A DNA stretch of 36,661 nucleotides, from NCBI GenBank assembly GCA_021850985.1, contig JAJZJX010000018.1, forward strand, positions 1 through 36,661. Direction: 5' to 3'. The notes under the pieces were generated by a model. It did not search any database, was not told the origin of the DNA, and worked only from the letters and a program-made list of their open reading frames with translations. Origin of the DNA: a bacterium. GTDB taxonomy: Bacteria; SZUA-79; Acidulodesulfobacterales; Acidulodesulfobacteraceae. This document shows positions 22,730-31,637 of the stretch, piece by piece (position 1 is the first letter of the stretch; the number at the start of each line of letters is the position of its first letter). Made by a program: the position numbers and the translations under genes.

Positions 22730-24264
22730 TGAGCATTAAGAAAAACATACTTGCCGGTTAATTTTTCCATTAAGTCTTTTTTTATCTCTAAAGATTCGGC
22801 TTCTAAAAGTATGTCTCCGCTATAAACCGGATTAATCGTAATTATTTTATCCGTAACGGAAGGCTTTATATCTTCAATATTTCCTTTGTGCTCTCTGTCT
22901 AGAGCATCTGCAACCCTGAGTATAGACGAAAGTTTAATCACGGCATCTATATCTCCTTCTTTTATGTCTTTATATAAATCATGATGCTTTTTAGGAGTGC
23001 TTTTTCTGTGATATCTCGCTATATTGGCGATTATCGCCTTTTCATAGTCGCTGAAGCCGGAAAAATCAATATTTTTTATTAAATAAAGCGAATGTTTGTG
23101 ATGCTTAGACATAGAAACGAAATTTCCTATATCGTGCAGCATTGCAGCGGCGATTAAATACCTGAGATATTCTTTAGATAACTTATACGATTCTTCAAAC
23201 GCAAAAAAAAGTTTTTCAGAAAGATAGGCGACTTGTTTGGCATGTTTTTCGTCGAAATTAAATTTTTTTCCGATTTCGGCAAACATTTCAAACGGAAAAT
23301 CCGTTTCGTATTTTCTTTCCTGTTTTTTTACCGCGGTCATAAAAACTCCTTTTTTATTTAATTCATCTATTAAAAGACCGTTTCTTAGTCCTCCCGAAAG
23401 CGTGTAAAATCCTTGAATGCTAAAATATATCGATATTTCGTGAAGTATTACGGCGGCAGGAATAATAATATCCGCCCTGCTCTCATCTAAGGCTTGTGTT
23501 TTTTTTATTTCGTCAAAAGAGCTGTTTTTATTTTTCTCGATAAATTCTTTAAGAAACGATGCCGGAACATAGTTGCTTCTGGAATCTGCCTTTTTACCAT
23601 TAACGGCGCAATAAACGTAAGCAATATTATTTACCGTGCCGCCCATGCAGACAGCTTTTTCAAAAAATATATTCGGTAAACCCTTTAAAGTGTCTTTTAT
23701 GAATTCGCTCATTGCGGTTATTTTTAAATTATATGGAGGCGTTTTCTTAGAAAAATCGTTTTTAAGCCTTAAACACCCGAGAGGCGTACTGTAAGATTTT
23801 AAAATTTCGCCGTTTTCTGCAAAGGTAATTTCGGTGCTGCCGCCTCCTATGTCTGCTATTAACGTATTTGATTCCGATAATTCAAAATTGCCTGCGGCGG
23901 CTAAAAAGGAGAGCCTTGCTTCTTCTTCGCCGCTTATTATATCTAAATCTATTCCGCAGTTCTTTTTAATTTCCGAGGCTATCTCTTCTTTATTTTTTGC
24001 ATGCCTGAAAACTGCCGTTCCAACCGCTTTAAGAGTATCCGTCCTGTTTAAATCTATAATCTTTTTTATATAATTAAAAGCTTTGAAAAGATTTTTTTTA
24101 GATTCTCCGTCTATATATCCTGTTCTAAAACAGCCGTTGCCTATTTTTGCGGAAACTTTGTATTCGTCTATAAGGTTACAGTTACCGTCTTTCGCTTCTA
24201 TTATCTGCAGTTTTATAGAATTGCTTCCAGCGTCGATAATCCCTAATCTAAACGATTTATCCAT
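22726..24264 (-). CDS. ppx: Exopolyphosphatase / pppGpp phosphohydrolase (Ppx/GppA)
   Basis: 512-residue enzyme expected to remove terminal phosphate from polyphosphate and perhaps convert pppGpp to ppGpp. The N-terminal catalytic part has DAGSNSIKLQI (11-21), GTAVFRHAKN (82-91), the catalytic acidic stretch SGEEEARL (111-118) and the intact phosphate loop DIGGGSTE (138-145). The C-terminal HD-like domain has His341, AAMLHDIGNF (374-382) and ARYHRKSTP (416-424). The length is that of the long Ppx form. It lies 55 bases after the CHAD gene and overlaps the next gene by 4 bases (ATGA). Ppx and GppA functions cannot be separated by sequence alone. Confidence 0.9.
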   Translation of the reverse strand: MDKSFRLGIIDAGSNSIKLQIIEAKDGNCNLIDEYKVSAKIGNGCFRTGYIDGESKKNLFKAFNYIKKIIDLNRTDTLKAVGTAVFRHAKNKEEIASEIKKNCGIDLDIISGEEEARLSFLAAAGNFELSESNTLIADIGGGSTEITFAENGEILKSYSTPLGCLRLKNDFSKKTPPYNLKITAMSEFIKDTLKGLPNIFFEKAVCMGGTVNNIAYVYCAVNGKKADSRSNYVPASFLKEFIEKNKNSSFDEIKKTQALDESRADIIIPAAVILHEISIYFSIQGFYTLSGGLRNGLLIDELNKKGVFMTAVKKQERKYETDFPFEMFAEIGKKFNFDEKHAKQVAYLSEKLFFAFEESYKLSKEYLRYLIAAAMLHDIGNFVSMSKHHKHSLYLIKNIDFSGFSDYEKAIIANIARYHRKSTPKKHHDLYKDIKEGDIDAVIKLSSILRVADALDREHKGNIEDIKPSVTDKIITINPVYSGDILLEAESLEIKKDLMEKLTGKYVFLNAQ

Positions 24265-24319
24265 TACTTCTTAAATTTTTAAATTGCATTGAAAGACTTA
24301 TAATCAGACTTAAAATGAT

Positions 24320-25201
24320 TTAAGCGTTAAGCAATCTGATAAAAGATTTTATATCTTTATCTTCTTCAAAATTTTCAATAAGTTCTATAATTTTTTTCCT
24401 ATCGGCATTTAACGCTTTCTTTATCGAGTTTCTTATAGGCTTGCTTTTATCTATTAATTTTTTATAAATATTTATCTGAACTATTTTATCTTGAGCGTCG
24501 CCTAAAATTTTTTGAATTTTTTCCAAGCGGCTTATCGTTTGAGCTATAATATCTTCTTTAATTAAATCGGACGAAAATTCAAGAATATATCTGAATTCTT
24601 TAAACATAAGCCTTAATATATGAAGCTCTTCGTTGTCTAACGAGGCAGTTTTTATTATAACCGCTAATTTTTTATAAGTCTTTTTAATGGTTAAAATTAA
24701 ATGTTCGATAGGTTCGACGTCGTTAAGCTTGCCGTCAAATAAATCGCCGTTCTTAAGGGCATTTTCAAAATCGGCAAGAAAACCGCTAAATTCTTGTGAT
24801 CCTATGACGGATAAAATTTTGCCCTGCTCTACTCTTATTTCTTTTTCTATTTTAAGCCTTATTTCTTCTTTTAACAGCGTCGGAATTTCATCTTTAACGT
24901 ATAAATCCATAGATTCTATTAGAACGTCTAAGTCTCTTTTCCTCTGGGTTTCTTTCATTATTTTAGTTAATTTCTTTTTAAAATATATGCCTTTGCGGCT
25001 GAGCTGCTGCCTGAATATTTTTAAAAGCGTTTTAATGCGCCTTATTGCAACCCTGAAATTATGAAGGTTCTCATAGCTTTTTCCGTCTATAACGGCTGCC
25101 GTTTCTTTTTTAACGTTATCTATCAAAGAATTTAATATTTTTTCGGCAATCTCTTTAGACGTCATATCTTTGTTCAAACCGTAAAATGATTTAATAGCCA
25201 A
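24320..25201 (-). CDS. CHAD-domain (polyphosphate-binding) protein
   Basis: 293-residue helical protein. The CHAD signature NLHNFRVAIRRIKTLLKIFR (about 46-65) shows the conserved His47 and basic residues Arg50, Arg54, Arg55; a second set follows (TQRKRDLDVL). A repeat of the fold lies in the C-terminal half (LHILRLMFKEFRYILEFSSD). CHAD domains bind polyphosphate through their basic surface and localise to polyphosphate granules. The start is a TTG at 25199-25201, chosen because AAGGAGGAA lies 7 bases before it and the frame gives the full domain; the next ATG has no ribosome site. It is the first gene of the polyphosphate operon, with a Pho-type promoter about 80 bases upstream. Confidence 0.87.
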   Translation of the reverse strand: MAIKSFYGLNKDMTSKEIAEKILNSLIDNVKKETAAVIDGKSYENLHNFRVAIRRIKTLLKIFRQQLSRKGIYFKKKLTKIMKETQRKRDLDVLIESMDLYVKDEIPTLLKEEIRLKIEKEIRVEQGKILSVIGSQEFSGFLADFENALKNGDLFDGKLNDVEPIEHLILTIKKTYKKLAVIIKTASLDNEELHILRLMFKEFRYILEFSSDLIKEDIIAQTISRLEKIQKILGDAQDKIVQINIYKKLIDKSKPIRNSIKKALNADRKKIIELIENFEEDKDIKSFIRLLNA

Positions 25202-25284
25202 AACCGTTCCTCCTTCTTATAGTAAAACCATTAATAATAATGCCGTATAATAATTTGTATCTCTAATTAATCTTAATACAATTA

Positions 25285-25339
25285 ATTATATATTTTAATT
25301 GTTACGGTTTTATTACATTTATGTTAAATTTTTGTAACA
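25285..25339 (-). promoter_or_regulatory. Pho-type promoter of the polyphosphate operon
   Basis: Hexamers GTTACG 25301, ATTACA 25312, GTTAAA 25323 and GTAACA 25334 (plus-strand view) lie exactly 11 bp apart. A perfect TATAAT (minus strand, 25285-25290) is 10 bp from the first. It ties polyphosphate synthesis and turnover to the same control as phosphate uptake. Confidence 0.75.
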
Positions 25340-25625
25340 AAATATATTAAAAAACAAAATCATTTTACGTTAAAATTAAGCGTACTCTGACTCTCGGACT
25401 TAAAAACTAGTTAAAACATATATTAAAACATATATTGCAGGCAAGACAAGCTGGAAGGTATTTTCTGCATTGAACGCAATTAAGGTAGCTTTTATTCTCA
25501 GATATCAATATAAGAAATTTCAGATATATTTTTAAAAAAGTATTTTTAGAATACTAAAGCATATAAAATATAAAGAAAAAAAATTGAAACTACTATAAAT
25601 ATTTATAAATTATAACCGGATTATT
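25340..25625. other. Non-coding spacer
   Basis: AT-rich stretch between the Pho-type promoter and the end of the GlcD-like gene. It holds a short direct repeat (AAAACATATATT twice near 25414-25436). No gene, terminator or RNA structure could be supported. Confidence 0.4.
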
Positions 25626-27002
25626 TTAAAATATTTTCCCAGGATTTATTATGCTAAGCGGATCAAAAACTTTCTTAATGTTTTTCAACAGATTCATATA
25701 ATAATCGTCGTATTTCAGCTTCATAAACTCTTTTTTTTCAAGTCCGATACCGTGTTCGCCCGACAAACTGCCGCCAAGTTCGACGGTTTTTTTTAATACG
25801 TCGTATTTTGCTTTTCCGCCTTTTTCCACCATTTCGGCGTTGCTTTTATCAAGCATAATATTTACGTGAATGTTGCCGTCGCCGAAATGCCCGAAGTTTA
25901 TAATTGGAATTCCGTATTTTTTTGATGTTTCTTCTAAAAAATCAAGCATATCCGGAATTTTATTTATAGGAACCGCAATATCGTTATTTATTTTAAGATC
26001 GCCGTATTTTCTTAAAGAAGGCGATATGGCTTTTCTGGCATCCATAATAACTTTTTTATCTTCGCTTTTTTCCGACGCAAAAAGGAAAACCGGAGAAAAC
26101 TCTTCAAGTTTCTTTTTATATTCTCCAATAGACTTCTCTACTTCTTCCTTGGAACCGTCGGCTTCTATAATAAAAAGAAACTTGCCCGTTATTTTTATTA
26201 CATCGCTTTTAAAAATGCTTTTAACGGATTCTATGGAAAATTTGTCCATAAATTCAAGCATAGACGGTCTGTTTCTCAGTTTCAAAAGAGAAATAGCCGC
26301 GTTAAATCCTTTGTTTATATCGTCGTAAGATACTAAAATCAAAGATTTTTCTTCAGGCTTAGATAAAATTTTAAGGGTAATTTTGGAAAAAAGACCGAGA
26401 GTGCCTTCAGACCCGGCAAAAAGCTGGGTAAGATTATACCCTGAAACGTTTTTGACTGTTTTTGTACCCGTATGTATAATTTCACCTTCTCCGGTTATAA
26501 CTTCAAGCGCGGCTACGTAATCTTTGGTAACTCCGTATTTTACGGCGGAAGGTCCGCCCGAACATTCGGCTACGTTGCCGCCTATCGTCGAAAACTCGTA
26601 ACTTGCCGGGTCTGGCGGATAAAAATACCCCTTTTCGGAAAGGTAAGACTTCAGGTCGGCATTTATAATGCCAGGTTCGACGGTAACGAACATATTTTCT
26701 TCGTCTAATTCCAGGATTCTATTCATTTTCGTAAAAGAAACAACGACTCCGCCTTTTAAAGGCAGGCTCCCTCCCGAAAATCCGCTTCCGGCACCTCTTC
26801 CGACGATAGGAGTATTATTGTATTTCAGGCATAATTTTACTATTTTGGATATTTCTTCTGCATTAAGCGGAAATACTACGACTTCCGGCATGAAATTCTT
26901 AGATGTTGCATCGTAGGAATAGCACAGAAGTTCCTCGGTTTCCGACAGCACCCTGTCCTTCCCAAGCAGCGATTCAAATTCATTTATAAGTTTTTTGTCC
27001 AT
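25626..27002 (-). CDS. glcD: FAD-linked oxidase, GlcD / D-lactate dehydrogenase type
   Basis: 458-residue flavoprotein that oxidises a 2-hydroxy acid (glycolate or D-lactate). The FAD-binding half shows VGRGAGSGFSGGSLPLKGGVVV (about 67-88), VEPGI and PPDPAS...STIGGNVAECSGG. The C-terminal oxidase half ends with the conserved SGEHGIGLEKKEFM and DPLSIINPGKIF. The length fits GlcD. It lies 92 bases after rdgB, probably in the same transcript; no GlcE or Fe-S (GlcF) partner is in view, so the electron acceptor and exact substrate are unknown. The ribosome site is weak. Confidence 0.88.
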   Translation of the reverse strand: MDKKLINEFESLLGKDRVLSETEELLCYSYDATSKNFMPEVVVFPLNAEEISKIVKLCLKYNNTPIVGRGAGSGFSGGSLPLKGGVVVSFTKMNRILELDEENMFVTVEPGIINADLKSYLSEKGYFYPPDPASYEFSTIGGNVAECSGGPSAVKYGVTKDYVAALEVITGEGEIIHTGTKTVKNVSGYNLTQLFAGSEGTLGLFSKITLKILSKPEEKSLILVSYDDINKGFNAAISLLKLRNRPSMLEFMDKFSIESVKSIFKSDVIKITGKFLFIIEADGSKEEVEKSIGEYKKKLEEFSPVFLFASEKSEDKKVIMDARKAISPSLRKYGDLKINNDIAVPINKIPDMLDFLEETSKKYGIPIINFGHFGDGNIHVNIMLDKSNAEMVEKGGKAKYDVLKKTVELGGSLSGEHGIGLEKKEFMKLKYDDYYMNLLKNIKKVFDPLSIINPGKIF

Positions 27003-27094
27003 ATAGTTTGCAAATAATCTATCACTGCCGATACTGAGATAGTTTCACTGCTTCCAATTTATGTCAGTATCAGAATTGAATTCTGTTACCTTGT

Positions 27095-27736
27095 TTATTT
27101 CATTGTTTTTATCGCCTCTACGACTTTCCCGAAAGCAATAGCCCTGTGCGATATTTCGTTTTTTTTCTCGCCTGCAATCTGCGCCGCCGTTTTATTAAAC
27201 TGAGGGACGATAAATACTGGATCATAGCCGAAACCTTTTGTTCCGCTTATTTCTTCAGCAATTAAACCGTTCAATTCACCATTAAAATACTCGAAACTAT
27301 TTTTCTTAATATCGTAAAGACATGCATGACAGACGAACTTAGCGCGCCTATTTTTTATGCACTCTTCCTGATACCTCATCGCATCAAGCAGTTTTTCGAT
27401 ATTTTCCACATCGGAAGCATTTTCTCCTGCGTATCTTGCAGTAAAAAGACCGGGCGCCCCGTCCAAACATTCTACCTCGAGTCCCGAATCCTCACTTACT
27501 ATGAAATCAAGATTTAATTCCGTCTTTAACTTCGGATTTTCTTCCAAAAATTTTATATAGCCTTCAGCTTTAAGTTTTGCATTTTCTTCGTAAGTTTCGC
27601 GGTCTTCGACTATTTCAACTTTATAACTTTTATCCAAATAAATCAAATTTAAAGCTAAAGTTGTAATCTTTTCCATTATAGCTTCAATTTCTTGAAACTT
27701 ATGAGAATTGCCGGTAGCTATAAGAATATTTAGCAT
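27095..27736 (-). CDS. rdgB: XTP/dITP pyrophosphatase (RdgB/HAM1)
   Basis: 213-residue cytoplasmic housekeeping enzyme that hydrolyses non-canonical purine triphosphates (XTP, dITP, ITP). The N terminus ILIATGNSHKFQEIEAIM holds the TGNxxK substrate loop. VSEDSGLEVECLDGAPGLFTARYAG carries the metal-binding acidic residues, and GTKGFGYDPVFIVP...KNEISHRAIAF is the C-terminal signature. The length is normal to slightly long. It may share a transcript with the downstream glcD-like gene. Confidence 0.95.
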   Translation of the reverse strand: MLNILIATGNSHKFQEIEAIMEKITTLALNLIYLDKSYKVEIVEDRETYEENAKLKAEGYIKFLEENPKLKTELNLDFIVSEDSGLEVECLDGAPGLFTARYAGENASDVENIEKLLDAMRYQEECIKNRRAKFVCHACLYDIKKNSFEYFNGELNGLIAEEISGTKGFGYDPVFIVPQFNKTAAQIAGEKKNEISHRAIAFGKVVEAIKTMK

Positions 27737-28264
27737 AATTTTTAAAATTAATTTAATTAATTTAGTGTTAATAAATTATCTTAAACGGCACATTGCTTTC
27801 CATAGGTACAACTATTTTGCCGCGTTTATTAATCTGAAATCTCAAAAGCTAAACCATCATGAAATTTATTAGCAAATCTATATTTATATGGAAATTTTTG
27901 TATATTTGATTTTCATCTAAAATATCTCAGTATCCTCATATAGATAAATTACATTATAGCATAAACATAAGATAAATTCCCAAATTATAAATACGATAGC
28001 AAGTTATTTACTTAGATATTTTGCTTAACTTAACCTAACAAAAAAATAAGCAAACCGTCCAGAAAAGCGTTCCTCAAACTCTGCCAAACGGCAAAACAGT
28101 CATTATTTACAAACGGATATAAATTTATGTCATTTACTAAATATTTATTTCAAATTAACATTTATGGGATATAATCATTTTATGAATAATTTTAGCCGGT
28201 TTTAAATATTATCAGTTTTAATTATTCATTTAATTTAATTTTTAATTTAAAGGAGAGATTCAAA
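27737..28264. other. Intergenic region with conserved promoter near its right end
   Basis: Mostly AT-rich DNA with no supported gene. Its last 120 bases are repeated upstream of the second Spy-like gene (32110-32235). They include TATAAT at 28170-28175 and the ribosome site AAAGGAGAGA. The conservation suggests the promoter and any regulator site were duplicated with the gene. Confidence 0.5.
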
Positions 28265-28813
28265 ATGAAAAAGTCTAAGTTTCTTTTTCTGTTTATTTTT
28301 CTGTTAGCATTTATTTTTACAGGAACGTATTTTGCGGGCAAAGCTTCAGCATTTCAGGGTATGCAGAAACATAACTTTATGGGGCACAAATTTATGCGAC
28401 GCGGTAAAATGAATATGTGGATGAAAATTGGAATGTTTAATGTTCTTATGCTTAAAAAGAAATTGCATTTAAATAAAAAACAGGTTCATCAAATTATGCT
28501 GTTTAAACGTCAGGAATTTAAAGCTTTCAAATCTAATATGGAAAACTTTCGGAATCCGCTGCTTTCGGCAATGAAATCCGGCATGTTTAACAAAAGCGTT
28601 TTCGTAGCGAATATTACAAATAAAATTAAAAACATGGCTGAAATAAAAGCAAACTTTTTTCAAAAATTCTTTAACGTTCTAACGCCGAAACAAAGAAACA
28701 AATTTGTGCAAATGATGAAGAAAAGAATTGCCAATAAAATTAAACGTCTTGAATTTATGAAAAAAATGCTGAATAAAAAAATTAATGCTATGAAAGAAAA
28801 TCTGTCCGAATAA
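28265..28813 (+). CDS. Spy/CpxP-like periplasmic protein, copy 1
   Basis: 182 residues. A signal peptide (hydrophobic 7-22, ending GKASAF near 30) precedes a Met-, Lys- and Phe-rich helical body. KLHLNKKQVHQI and VLTPKQRNKFVQMMKKR are the two LTxxQ-type motifs of the Spy/CpxP family. These are small periplasmic chaperone or stress-sensor proteins. It is unusually basic and Met-rich (MGHKFMRRGKMNMW), which might bind metal such as copper (inference). The nearly identical copy 2 lies at 32236. A two-component system follows, echoing the CpxP-CpxRA arrangement. Confidence 0.72.
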   Translation: MKKSKFLFLFIFLLAFIFTGTYFAGKASAFQGMQKHNFMGHKFMRRGKMNMWMKIGMFNVLMLKKKLHLNKKQVHQIMLFKRQEFKAFKSNMENFRNPLLSAMKSGMFNKSVFVANITNKIKNMAEIKANFFQKFFNVLTPKQRNKFVQMMKKRIANKIKRLEFMKKMLNKKINAMKENLSE

Positions 28814-28893
28814 TATTGCTATCTTTTTAGCATCTATGGATATCGATTAGTATTATAATAGGTATTAATGCCGGTTAATTTTTAGTTCTGCTT

Positions 28894-28930
28894 AAAGCGG
28901 CTGCGTAATTATTTTTAATTCAGCCGCTTT
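28894..28930 (+). terminator. Hairpin after Spy-like gene 1
   Basis: Perfect 10-bp arms AAAGCGGCTG and CAGCCGCTTT separated by 17 bases, about 80 bases after the stop codon. There is no T-run, so the terminator role is likely but not proven. Confidence 0.5.
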
Positions 28931-29026
28931 CGGTCATTGCTATCATATCTTTATGCGATATTTATTATATTATATTTTCTCCTATGATTAATGAAAATAA
29001 GATGTTTTAATAATTTTTTAAATTTT

Positions 29027-29725
29027 ATGACAAAAGTTATAATGATTGAAGACGACAAAGAAATTGCCGAACTCCTAAAAGAATATCTTTATAAATTTAA
29101 TATAGAGCTGATAAATTTCGAAACGGCAGAAACCGGGCTTAAGGCTTTAAAGGATAGTGCCGGCGGTTTTGACCTTTTAATTTTAGACCTGACATTGCCG
29201 GACGCCGACGGATTGGAAGTATGCAAATCGGTTTCGCAGTTTTACAGTCTTCCGATAATTATTTCTTCGGCAAGGGGCGATTATTCCGACATAGTGACGG
29301 GGCTTGAAATAGGCGCGGACGATTACGTCGCAAAGCCTTATAATCCAAGAGAACTTGTCGCGCGGATAAGGTCGGTAACCAGAAGAAAAACTCGCAATAA
29401 TTACACCTTTAATAGCGAGGATAATAACAACAGCGGTTTTGAAGTAGAAGAAAACAAGATGCTTATTAAAAAAAACGGGAAGGCAGTCGATTTAACATCT
29501 GCGGAATACGAACTTTTTTTGCTTTTATATAAAAACAAAGGGAACGTTATCACAAGGGACTATATTTTGGAAAACATTAAAACTATGAGTTATGAAAGCA
29601 TAGACAGGACGGTCGACGTTTTAATAGGAAGAATAAGAAAAAAAATAGGAGACGATCCGAGAAATCCTAAATACATAAAGTCTATAAGGGGTTACGGATA
29701 TAAATTCTACGAAGATGAAAATTAA
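29027..29725 (+). CDS. OmpR-family response regulator
   Basis: 232 residues from the ATG at 29027; an in-frame ATG 36 bases earlier would add a tail not typical of the family, and neither has a clear ribosome site. The receiver domain has acidic Asp9/Asp10, phospho-acceptor Asp54 in LILDLTLPDADG and Lys103 in VAKPYNPREL. The winged-helix domain follows (LTSAEYELFLLLYKNKGNVITRD, DRTVDVLIGRIRKKIGDDPRNPKYIKSIRGYGYKF). It overlaps the kinase gene by 11 bases. The flanking Spy-like genes are plausible targets. Confidence 0.92.
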   Translation: MTKVIMIEDDKEIAELLKEYLYKFNIELINFETAETGLKALKDSAGGFDLLILDLTLPDADGLEVCKSVSQFYSLPIIISSARGDYSDIVTGLEIGADDYVAKPYNPRELVARIRSVTRRKTRNNYTFNSEDNNNSGFEVEENKMLIKKNGKAVDLTSAEYELFLLLYKNKGNVITRDYILENIKTMSYESIDRTVDVLIGRIRKKIGDDPRNPKYIKSIRGYGYKFYEDEN

Positions 29726-30959
29726 CCGGCACTCAGTGTTGTTTAAAATAAATTTAGTTTTTATTCTGTCTTTTGCAATATTGCTGTTTTTCTATTTATT
29801 TGCGCATAAAATAATAAACCGCGTCGAAACTTTCAAATTTATTAGAAAAGCAGTATTTCTCGTTAAAAAAAATAAATTGAAAGATGCTGAAATGTTCGGC
29901 GTTAATTTAATAAAAAAACAACAAAATATCGATAACATTTTAAAAAACGGCAGAATTATACTAAAAAGAAACCCTCCCCGCCTTGATTATACGCTAAATT
30001 TATTAAGTTTCAACGGAAACGACTATTTATACTTCAGGTCGAAAACCGGAAAAACTAATCTTTTATTAGAAAGGATTTCGGGCATAAACGAAAGGCAAAA
30101 CATTTTATTAGCCGCTTGGATAGGTTTAAACGTTATACTTATTCTTTTGTATATCAGCATATTCCGCTCTATAAGACCTCTTAAAAAATTAAGGGACAAT
30201 ATCGAAGAATTTAAAAACGGAAATATAAACGTCAATTTAAGCGGATATGCTTCAAGAAAGGACGAGATAGGATTTTTGGCTAAAGAATTTAAAGAAGCAA
30301 TAGACAGTCTTAAAAAAACAATGAGTACGCGAGTTTGGTTTATAAGGAATATAGCTCACGAATTAAAAACTCCTATTACAAAAGGCAGAATTGCTCTTGA
30401 ATTATTAAAAGACGAAGACGAAAATAAAAAAAGAATTTTTTTGGACATATTTAGCAGGCTTGAAATGCTTATAAACGAGCTGTTCGCCGCAGAAAAAATA
30501 GCGGCCGGAAACGAGATTTTAAATATGACCGCCTGCAGTTTAACCGGCGTAATAAACAGGGCAAACGAACTGCTTTTCGTAAAAAACGGCGGTGCTGTAA
30601 ACGTTATTTCCGATAATCCGGATTATACCGTTAAAGCGGATTGCGAACTGCTAAGCATAGGCATAAAAAATTTAATTGATAACGCCGTTAAATTTAAAGC
30701 CGACGGGAAATCAGCCGTCACGGTAAGCATCGAAAAAGGCGTTTTGAGCGTAATAAACGAAGGAGTAAAGCCGTCTATTTCGGAAGACGCCATGTTTGAG
30801 CCCTTTTCAAAAGAAATTAACGCAAAAAACAAAGACGGTTTCGGACTCGGTTTGTATATAACAAAACAAATAATAAAAAAACACGGATTAAAAATTATAT
30901 ACGAATATACAGGCGGCAAAAATATTTTTAAAATCGATTTAAATAAAATTATTTGCTGA
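29715..30959 (+). CDS. Sensor histidine kinase, ArsS-like
   Basis: 414-residue membrane kinase. Helix 1 spans about 10-30, a basic periplasmic domain about 31-130, and helix 2 about 131-150. A HAMP-like linker (RPLKKLRDNIEEFKNGN) follows, then the dimerisation/phospho-acceptor helix with His215 in RNIAHELKTPITKGR. The ATPase domain shows GIKNLIDNAVKF, FEPFS and GFGLGLYITKQIIKKHG. The HELKTPITKGR box is like that of ArsS, the acid-responsive kinase of Campylobacterota, so it may sense pH or envelope stress (inference). It is translationally coupled to the regulator and the gene pair is on the plus strand, opposite to most of the window. Confidence 0.9.
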   Translation: MKINRHSVLFKINLVFILSFAILLFFYLFAHKIINRVETFKFIRKAVFLVKKNKLKDAEMFGVNLIKKQQNIDNILKNGRIILKRNPPRLDYTLNLLSFNGNDYLYFRSKTGKTNLLLERISGINERQNILLAAWIGLNVILILLYISIFRSIRPLKKLRDNIEEFKNGNINVNLSGYASRKDEIGFLAKEFKEAIDSLKKTMSTRVWFIRNIAHELKTPITKGRIALELLKDEDENKKRIFLDIFSRLEMLINELFAAEKIAAGNEILNMTACSLTGVINRANELLFVKNGGAVNVISDNPDYTVKADCELLSIGIKNLIDNAVKFKADGKSAVTVSIEKGVLSVINEGVKPSISEDAMFEPFSKEINAKNKDGFGLGLYITKQIIKKHGLKIIYEYTGGKNIFKIDLNKIIC

Positions 30960-30969
30960 TAATTATTTA

Positions 30970-31637
30970 TTATTTGTTTTCCATTTCCCGCTCCAGACTT
31001 TTTAAAATATACTTTTCGACTTCTGCCGTAAAATAATTTTCCATATCATTCTTAGAGACTTTATATTTAGGATTTAAGTAATCTTCTATTTTATCGCCTT
31101 GCAATAAACTTAAATCCTGCACCTGATTTATAAACAATCTTTCACTAAAAAGGCTGCCAAAAAAATCTTTGGCAAACTCAATTATATTTCCAAAACCTAT
31201 CTCTTGCGATAAGGCATATAAATCATAAGCATCCCTTATTTTTAACCTGCGGCCGAAAGTATACGCTTTCATTCCTGCCAAAAGTTCTAAATCCGCAATT
31301 TTAATATTGCCCTTGAACGCTTTGCTGTTTGTTTTTAACAAATCCAAACTCCACGAAAAAAAGTGGTTTTTACTCCGTCTATATCCAAATCCATTTGGAT
31401 AGTTCTATCTTCAACCGGCAGTACTACAATATTATGTTTATTGTTTCGTAATTTTTCAATTATGTTATTAAGAGTTTTTTGTTTTAACTGATTATAAGTG
31501 CAAAAAAGATCAATATCCTCGGATAAACGATGGTGAATGTAGTATGAAATGGCAGAACCGCCTACAAAAACAAAATCGCTTAATTTTTCTTCCTCAGATA
31601 AAAGATTTAAAACCTTTTCGGTTTATTTAAGCCACAT
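30970..31637 (-). pseudogene. Broken AbiEii-type nucleotidyltransferase toxin gene
   Basis: The ancestral frame starts at ATG 31635-31637, overlapping the upstream gene's stop, as expected for a coupled pair. Codon 5 is TAA (31623-31625); the frame then runs EKVLNLLSEEEKL and the nucleotidyltransferase signature FVFVGGSAISYYIHHRLSEDIDLF. A run of seven T (31356-31362, minus strand) appears one base short, after which the coding sequence continues one frame over (IADLELLAGMKAYTFGRRLKIRDAYDLYAL, typical of the AbiEii C-terminal half). As read, only the 125-residue C-terminal part could be translated. One nonsense codon and one homopolymer shift together suggest real decay. Confidence 0.75.

Noticed and set aside
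27031-27070. Inverted repeat ATACTG...CAGTAT between rdgB and the GlcD-like gene as a terminator
   Set aside because: The arms are only six bases with a 28-base loop and no T-run, too weak to call.
28897-28930. Hairpin after Spy-like gene 1 as a sixth CU-loop RNA element
   Set aside because: It has no C/U-rich loop, no second hairpin and no phased promoter; it is a plain inverted repeat.
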